Below are positions 1-29,000 of a DNA stretch of 29,000 nt, one piece after another. Location of the stretch: positions 4,721,001-4,750,000 of the forward strand of contig WPIO01000018.1 in NCBI GenBank assembly GCA_009760855.2, written 5' to 3'. The notes beneath the pieces are model-generated. The model had not been told where the DNA came from and did not search any database. It saw only the letters and a list, made by a program, of their open reading frames with translations. Source of the DNA: Cristatella mucedo. Taxonomy: Eukaryota > Bryozoa > Phylactolaemata > Cristatellidae. The position numbers and the translations under genes were made by a program. Positions within the stretch are counted from its first letter, which is position 1. Each line of letters starts with the position of its first letter.

Positions 1-750
1 AGACGTGCTGAACTCCATTCCAGCAATGTTAGAACAGCTATTAAAGACAGTAGTTGCGATCCGAAAGACACTAACCGAATTCAAGGCACTGGAATGATGA
101 TTGAGGCATTGGATTGTATGCCCTCAAAATTCTTCTGAAGGCAATGGAGCCTGTGAAACTTGCTATTGAGAATCTAAGTAGAGAAGACGCGACGTTGATG
201 AGGGCTGATACAATTTTGGAATTCACGTTCAACGAGCTCTCTAACCTGAATAATGACATTAGCACCAAGCTCATGTAAATTTTGAAATGTCACTTTGAAG
301 AGCGATTGAACAAGTATGTCATGAACCTCTTGTGCAGCCTCAAAGATCTATCTGTTGCTCGTCAATGACTACTCTACATTTCGCAGGAAATCTAGCTTCT
401 CGTCTATTTGGGGTCAACCATGTCGAAGTTGCAATATAACAGTCGTCAAATGATGCTGAAAGTGTGAAGTTGACTCTTCAAGATGAATTGAATGTGTTGC
501 TTCAAAGAGCTGACCATCAACTGCAGCCACAGGACCAAACAGTTTCAAATGCCCAAGTCCAAATTCAAGCTCTTTCGGAACTCGGGTCAGTGCATTGAAA
601 ATCTCCAGAAATTGTACAACAATTCTATCAACGAAACCGACATCAACGAACGTTGAGAGAGTAGTTCGGTCTGTACGAATATCTATACAAATTAAAGGTC
701 GCGGCTCCCAGACAAGTCGCCTTAATGCACTTGTATTCTCAAAAAAGTAA
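1..750 (+). mobile_element. Decayed hAT-superfamily DNA transposon (3' half of transposase)
   Basis: Two stretches read like a hAT transposase. Around 126-360 one frame reads LLKAMEPVKLAIENLSREDA and ADTILEFTFNELSN, then FEERLNKYV after a stop. At 640-750 another reads TSTNVERVVRSVRIS...SRLNALVFSKK ending in TAA, the pattern of the C-terminal hAT dimerisation domain (S-x-x-x-E-R-x-F-S...LxALVFLK). Stops and frameshifts separate them, so it is inactive. The 5' part lies left of the window. Terminal repeats and target duplication were not identified. Confidence 0.62.
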
Positions 751-1340
751 CAAGTAAAAATGTCTTGATTTAAATTTGATTTATATTTATTGATTCTATA
801 AGAAGTAAAAACGTACTGACATAGGACTTAGCACGAAAGATATAGATTAAAACGGCGTTCACAGCGCAAATATTAGCTGTCTTTAAAATTACTGAAAAAT
901 GGAAAAAACGATAAAAACAGCAGTCAATAACTTTTTTTTTGAAAACTGAAAACAGTAAACAGCTGCTTAAAAAAGTATGTTTTTTTTCAGAAACCCTACC
1001 AGTGAGGTACTTTTTGACGAATCGTTGTCAATAAATATTTTCACATGCTGCACATAACTTTAGTACGCCTGGTATCATAGAAACTCCTCTCATTCCCAAA
1101 ATGAATTTGCAGCCACAGCAGCAGCGGTCACAGTGCTTGGATGTTTTTATGCTGAGTGTAGTTGTTCGGTCCGTAAGTGCATGGCAAGGGCCTTCACTTC
1201 CTCAAGCAATGCTGATAAAAGTAAAGTAGTAAAAGAGTAGCCGGATGTTATTTAATTGAGGGTAAGAGCCATCCGGTCCGTACAGATGCAGGACACATAA
1301 GCAAATAGCATGTTCCAAACTGCTTGTGTGAAGGAAGAAC
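751..1340. other. AT-rich intronic sequence, no gene seen
   Basis: This A/T-rich stretch with homopolymer runs (poly-T near 931 and 980) follows the hAT remnant. It may include the transposon's 3' flank. No exon with both splice sites and a lectin-domain reading was found. It is presumed to be part of attractin intron 14. Confidence 0.5.
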
Positions 1341-1680
1341 GCAAATGAGCAGGTGCCTGAGGCTAGGAGCTCTGCAGGTCCTAGACTGTGGAACTCGCTT
1401 CCACAATTCTTACGAAACGACATCTACTCTCCAACTGCCGACTATGGCACATCTTTTTCAGCAGTCCTGAACTGCTACTTCTATGCTACTCACTACCTCA
1501 ACTGCTCTCCTAACTCTGCTATGCTTCCCACTTTCTCTTTGTTGCGTGAGACGAAGTCTGTTGGCTACCGAATGCGTACCGAAAGCCGCTTAGGCTGTGA
1601 GTGCGCTATACAAAACTCTCCTGCGTAACGCCCACATGGTCTTTATGACTTTGTGGAGTTACTGACGGAGATACATTGCA
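1341..1680 (+). mobile_element. Non-LTR retrotransposon fragment (C-terminus of RT protein and 3' tail)
   Basis: The reading VPEARSSAGPRLWNSLPQFL followed by RNDIYS matches the conserved C-terminal block of LINE reverse-transcriptase proteins (A-P-x-L-W-N-S-L-P-x-x-[IL]-R). It decays further on. Near 1600 the motif GAGTGCGCTATACAAA resembles LINE/SINE 3' tails, and a TACATTGCATTACATT stretch closes it. It appears distinct from the LINE family at 22.7-23.9 kb. Confidence 0.6.
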
Positions 1681-1749
1681 TTACATTAACGTCACCATAG
1701 AGAGCGAGCTGTTACAGAGCACATACTAACACACACTCGGTCACTCACA

Positions 1750-1753
<4 letters not shown>

Positions 1754-1818
<65 letters not shown>
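1754..1818. repeat. (CT)n microsatellite
   Basis: An essentially pure CT array, followed by impure CT-rich sequence to about 1840. It lies about 80 bp beyond the exon 14 donor. Confidence 0.97.
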
Positions 1819-1825
<7 letters not shown>

Positions 1826-1895
1826 TTCTCTCCCTCTCTCAATATTGCCACAACACACTGTCAATGTTGCCACTACATTTATACACAGCATGTAC

Positions 1896-26684
<24,789 letters not shown>

Positions 26685-26793
26685 AGCTGCACCCGTCGTC
26701 GCAGGTACATGTTGATAGGCCCTCCCCCGGATATCCGCCTGCGACCCGCTGGGCTTGGCTGGTCGCTCTGGCGGCGGCGTGTGACGTAATATT

Positions 26794-26819
26794 GGCATAG
26801 CGACCGGCCTCGCTATGCC
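26794..26819. repeat. Perfect 10-bp inverted repeat, 6-bp spacer, in the shared promoter
   Basis: GGCATAGCGA at 26794-26803 is exactly mirrored by TCGCTATGCC at 26810-26819, separated by CCGGCC. It could be a dimeric transcription-factor site or a hairpin. No known motif is assigned. Confidence 0.85.
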
Positions 26820-26905
26820 GCGGCGATCGTGTCGGGTGCCTGACGTAGCCGAGCGCAGTCTCGCGGAAGTCGAGGATGCCGCGCAGCACGTGGTGGTCAT
26901 AGACC

Positions 26906-26915
26906 ATTTTTTTTC
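26906..26915 (+). promoter_or_regulatory. Splice-acceptor-like sequence just before the RAB28 ATG
   Basis: A run of T followed by CAG ends 15 bp before the ATG. It has the form of a 3' splice site and would imply a 5' UTR intron or spliced-leader trans-splicing. It could also be a chance T-run. Confidence 0.4.
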
Positions 26916-26930
26916 AGCACAGTAGTTAGA

Positions 26931-27005
26931 ATGTCAGACTCGGAGGAAGAAGCAGCCGATAGGCAGCTAAAAGTAGTAATACTAGGCGACGGCTCTTCGG
27001 GAAAG
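26931..27005 (+). CDS. RAB28: RAB28 coding exon 1
   Basis: It holds 25 codons from the ATG to the P-loop lysine. The donor is AAAG|GTGAGC in phase 0. A T-run followed by CAG sits 15 bp upstream of the ATG and may itself be a splice acceptor. Confidence 0.94.
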
Positions 27006-27432
27006 GTGAGCCGGTGCGCTCAAAGCGAGCGCGTCGGCGTCGCACTATCGCTGCGTTTGCGCCGAGGCGCGTACTCCGTGAGTAGCGCTGAATTGCGTAG
27101 ACGAGTGTAGCTGTTACAACGCGCTATTCACTCGTGGTCCATTCTCCTCGGCTCGTGCGGTTCGCCGCGCTTGGAGTGCGGTTAATCATAGACGTGCTCT
27201 CGTTCCAAACTGCACCGATCGTTGTCCTGCCCGAGAGACGACTCTGCGCCGACTGAGCCCGTCTGAGCCGTATCTCTCTAGGCTCGGCAACGTATACCCC
27301 GAGGTCGCTGTATCGTTGGAACCTTTAAATTTCAGACATCCGTAGCTACGAGGTACTCGCAAGATCAGTTCGGAAAGCAATACAAGCAAACAATCGGGAT
27401 AGATTTCTTTCTCAAAAGAATCGTTTTGCCAG
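26931..27432 (+). CDS. RAB28: RAB28 small GTPase, N-terminal part (exons 26931-27005 and 27336-27432)
   Basis: RAB28 is a divergent Rab-family GTPase linked to intraflagellar transport and the BBSome in cilia. Exon 1 encodes [20 protein letters not shown] and GSSGK: the acidic RAB28-type N-terminus followed by the P-loop GDGSSGK, with the T supplied by exon 2. Exon 2 encodes [20 protein letters not shown] and RIVLP, the switch I/effector region, with the near-invariant [12 protein letters not shown] of RAB28. Exon 1 ends in phase 0 at GTGAGC; exon 2 starts after AAATTTCAG and ends in phase 1 at GTAAGC. The exon carrying the WDIGGQ switch II motif was not found before 29000, so the gene runs off the right edge. 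It is divergently paired with attractin. Confidence 0.95.
27336..27432 (+). CDS. RAB28: RAB28 coding exon 2
   Basis: The exon begins with the threonine completing the P-loop GKT. It carries the switch I region and ends inside a glycine codon (LPG) at the donor GTAAGC. Confidence 0.94.
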
Positions 27433-27459
27433 GTAAGCAACTCGTAGCATTCACTGGCT

Positions 27460-27462
<3 letters not shown>

Positions 27463-27533
<71 letters not shown>
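27463..27533. repeat. (GA)n microsatellite in RAB28 intron 2
   Basis: Pure GA of about 70 bp beginning 30 bp downstream of the RAB28 exon 2 donor. Confidence 0.97.
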
Positions 27534-27535
<2 letters not shown>

Positions 27536-28180
27536 ACGTCGGCCCGTCTCCGGCGAAGTCGCCTGATCTCGGCCACCGAGCGTTGCTGGCCACAGTGCAC
27601 AGGTCGTATATGCCAGTCAATCGTAAGCAAAGAGACTAGGCCGCACCGGATCGTGGATCGTGCACGAGGTTCATGGTTGAAGGCTGCTGCCGTCGTTCAT
27701 TCTGTGGCGGGAGAGTTCTTGCACTGAAGCTGGCAGCTTGTTGAGTGACGCCCTCTCTGTGAAAGTCGGCCTGTCGACTCGATGCGTAGAGCACAGTTTG
27801 GTCGCTGCAGGCTTCGCCACTGCTTCCCATACTACTATGTACAAGCATAGTCGTAAACCTGTAGGTGGCCCGCATATGTGGTACGAGCATGTTAGGGAGT
27901 ACAACCTTACGAGTATGGTATGGGTACAACGAGTATGGGTAGGGAGTACACTGGGAGAAGGGAAGTACGCCGCGCTTGCTCACAGTCGCTCCCTACTACC
28001 CTACCCGGCTACCCTCACAACTTACCGAAATTCCGTTCAGTGGCATCCGCCTCCTTGTCCTGAGTGGGCTTAAGCGCTAGGACTGCATCGCAGGAGGCAC
28101 TGGATTTCATAGGAGCCAGGATTGCAGGAGGTATACCGTGGAGTGCTAGCGTTCGTGTGCTACCACCACGTATCTCTTCT
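27534..28180. other. RAB28 intron 2, no exon seen
   Basis: Contains a patch of imperfect GAGTATGGGTA-type repeats at 27880-27960. The expected RAB28 exon 3 (N-V-T-L-Q-I-W-D-I-G-G-Q) was not found. Confidence 0.6.
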
Positions 28181-28194
28181 TCAGCTGACCATGT

Positions 28195-28300
28195 GATCAC
28201 CCTTCCTTTACACCATATGTAAATTGCCTAGAAAGAGATTCCTTTATCCGATGGCGCTGTACAAATGTATCATTACTACTACTACTATTATTATCATAAG
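28195..28300 (+). mobile_element. LINE 3' tail fragment
   Basis: ATATGTAAATTGCCTAGAAA with GAGATT and ATGGCGCTGTACAAATG matches the LINE 3' tail at 22709-22758 and 4513-4568, followed by ACT/ATT repeats. The 5' extent is unclear. It is in RAB28 intron 2. Confidence 0.8.
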
Positions 28301-28807
28301 CACGCATCTGCCACCGACTTTGAAGCTGGTTACAGTACGGCCTACTCAAAATTATAGCTGCCTCTAAGCCAGCACCTGTTGGCAGGCAGCCCTAGAGGTT
28401 TCCAGTCTTAGAGCAGCTGCCTCCAAAGTGTTTCTGTTTGCATTCGAGGTCTATACGGGCATGGCTTGCTCATGATCCAATGCATTAGCAGGCTCATATT
28501 TGTTGCCTCTGCTATGATGTGCAACAGGTAGCAGACTCTGCCACAATATCTGCATAAGCCGGCTGCCGGTGAGCTGCCATGTGCTTTGTCAGAGCGTTAT
28601 GATGTCGGTTGAAGAGCCTTAGGAAATATCCACGTCCTCTATTTTCGAGGGTGCCTCCTAGTCAAAAGATGGATGGCTAGGTCTATGCCCGAGGTGAAGA
28701 TCAAACATTCGCTGATCTGAGTGAAAGCAGCAGGTGGCGTGGTTTGTGCAGCAGTGCACTCCGTGGCCCAGCATGCAACGATGGCGTACGATGTGATTAT
28801 GATGAGA

Positions 28808-28959
28808 AAAAAGTAAATAAATATAATTCATGTATATAGCACCCTAAGAGAACTTAATCTCTATTCAGGCGCTTCACATATGCCTCGGGGCTCGAACCCG
28901 CAACCTCAGTCAGACCTTGGTAGTGGCGAGCACCTTAACCGCTTGACCAAACCAGCTTG
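28808..28959 (-). mobile_element. tRNA-derived SINE with LINE-type 3' tail
   Basis: On the minus strand the 5' head looks like a tRNA: A-box TGGTCAAGCGG (28939-28949) and B-box GGTTCGAGCCC (28888-28898). After CGAGGCATATGTG it runs into GAAGCGCCTGAATAGAGATT then AAGTTCTCTTAGGGTGC, which matches the LINE tail found at 22709-22758, and ends AT-rich. GATGAGA flanks both sides (28801-28807, 28960-28966), a possible target-site duplication. The acceptor stem does not pair, so it is not a tRNA gene. Confidence 0.85.
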
Positions 28960-29000
28960 GATGAGAGAGAGATGATTGGCAGAGCCTAGCATATGATAGC

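Larger units (their letters stand above)
26685..26930. promoter_or_regulatory. Putative bidirectional promoter between ATRN and RAB28
   Basis: The 246 bp separating the two divergent start codons is GC- and CpG-rich relative to the introns. It contains TGACGT at 26782-26787 and 26841-26846 (CRE/ATF-type half-sites), CACGTG at 26887-26892 (E-box) and a perfect inverted repeat at 26794-26819. No TATA box is evident. That both genes are driven from here is inferred from geometry. Transcription starts were not determined. Confidence 0.6.

Noticed and set aside
1180-1232. Candidate lectin-domain exon on the minus strand (ALLEEVKALAMHLRTEQ)
   Set aside because: It has a plausible acceptor and phase but no suitable donor, and lacks the expected cysteine and tryptophan positions.
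28880-28959. tRNA gene with A- and B-boxes
   Set aside because: The acceptor arm does not pair and the sequence runs directly into a LINE-type tail, so it is a SINE head.

Overview
This window is nuclear DNA of an invertebrate metazoan. It shows spliced genes with GT-AG introns, extracellular EGF/CUB/kelch/PSI architecture, dense dinucleotide microsatellites, non-LTR retrotransposon debris, a tRNA-derived SINE and a hAT transposon remnant. There are no operons, Shine-Dalgarno sites or long bacterial-type ORFs. The species cannot be fixed from the sequence; a lineage outside vertebrates is inferred from divergence and gene structure.

Layout. About 26.7 kb is one large minus-strand gene, an attractin (ATRN/ATRNL1 family) orthologue, running from its start codon at 26684 down past the left end of the window. 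I could assemble 14 coding exons (about 750 codons, roughly the N-terminal half of an attractin). Every exon-exon junction keeps the reading frame across canonical splice sites. Protein order is signal peptide, partial EGF, CUB (exons 2-3), two EGF (exon 4), six kelch blades (exons 5-11), PSI/plexin-type cysteine repeats (exons 11-13) and the start of a C-type lectin domain (exon 14). Introns run from 63 bp to 7.1 kb. The rest of the lectin domain, the laminin-EGF repeats, the membrane segment and the tail should lie left of base 1.

Head-to-head with it, 246 bp between the two start codons, RAB28 (small GTPase) begins on the plus strand at 26931. Its first two coding exons (26931-27005, 27336-27432) encode the N-terminus, the P-loop and the effector region; the gene continues beyond the right end. 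The shared GC-rich interval carries TGACGT half-sites, an E-box and a perfect 10-bp inverted repeat, consistent with a bidirectional promoter.

The introns hold at least twenty microsatellite arrays, several LINE fragments with a conserved hairpin-like 3' tail ending in (ATT)n, a tRNA-derived SINE whose 3' tail matches that LINE tail (28808-28959), and a decayed hAT transposase (1-750). No further intact gene was found inside the introns.
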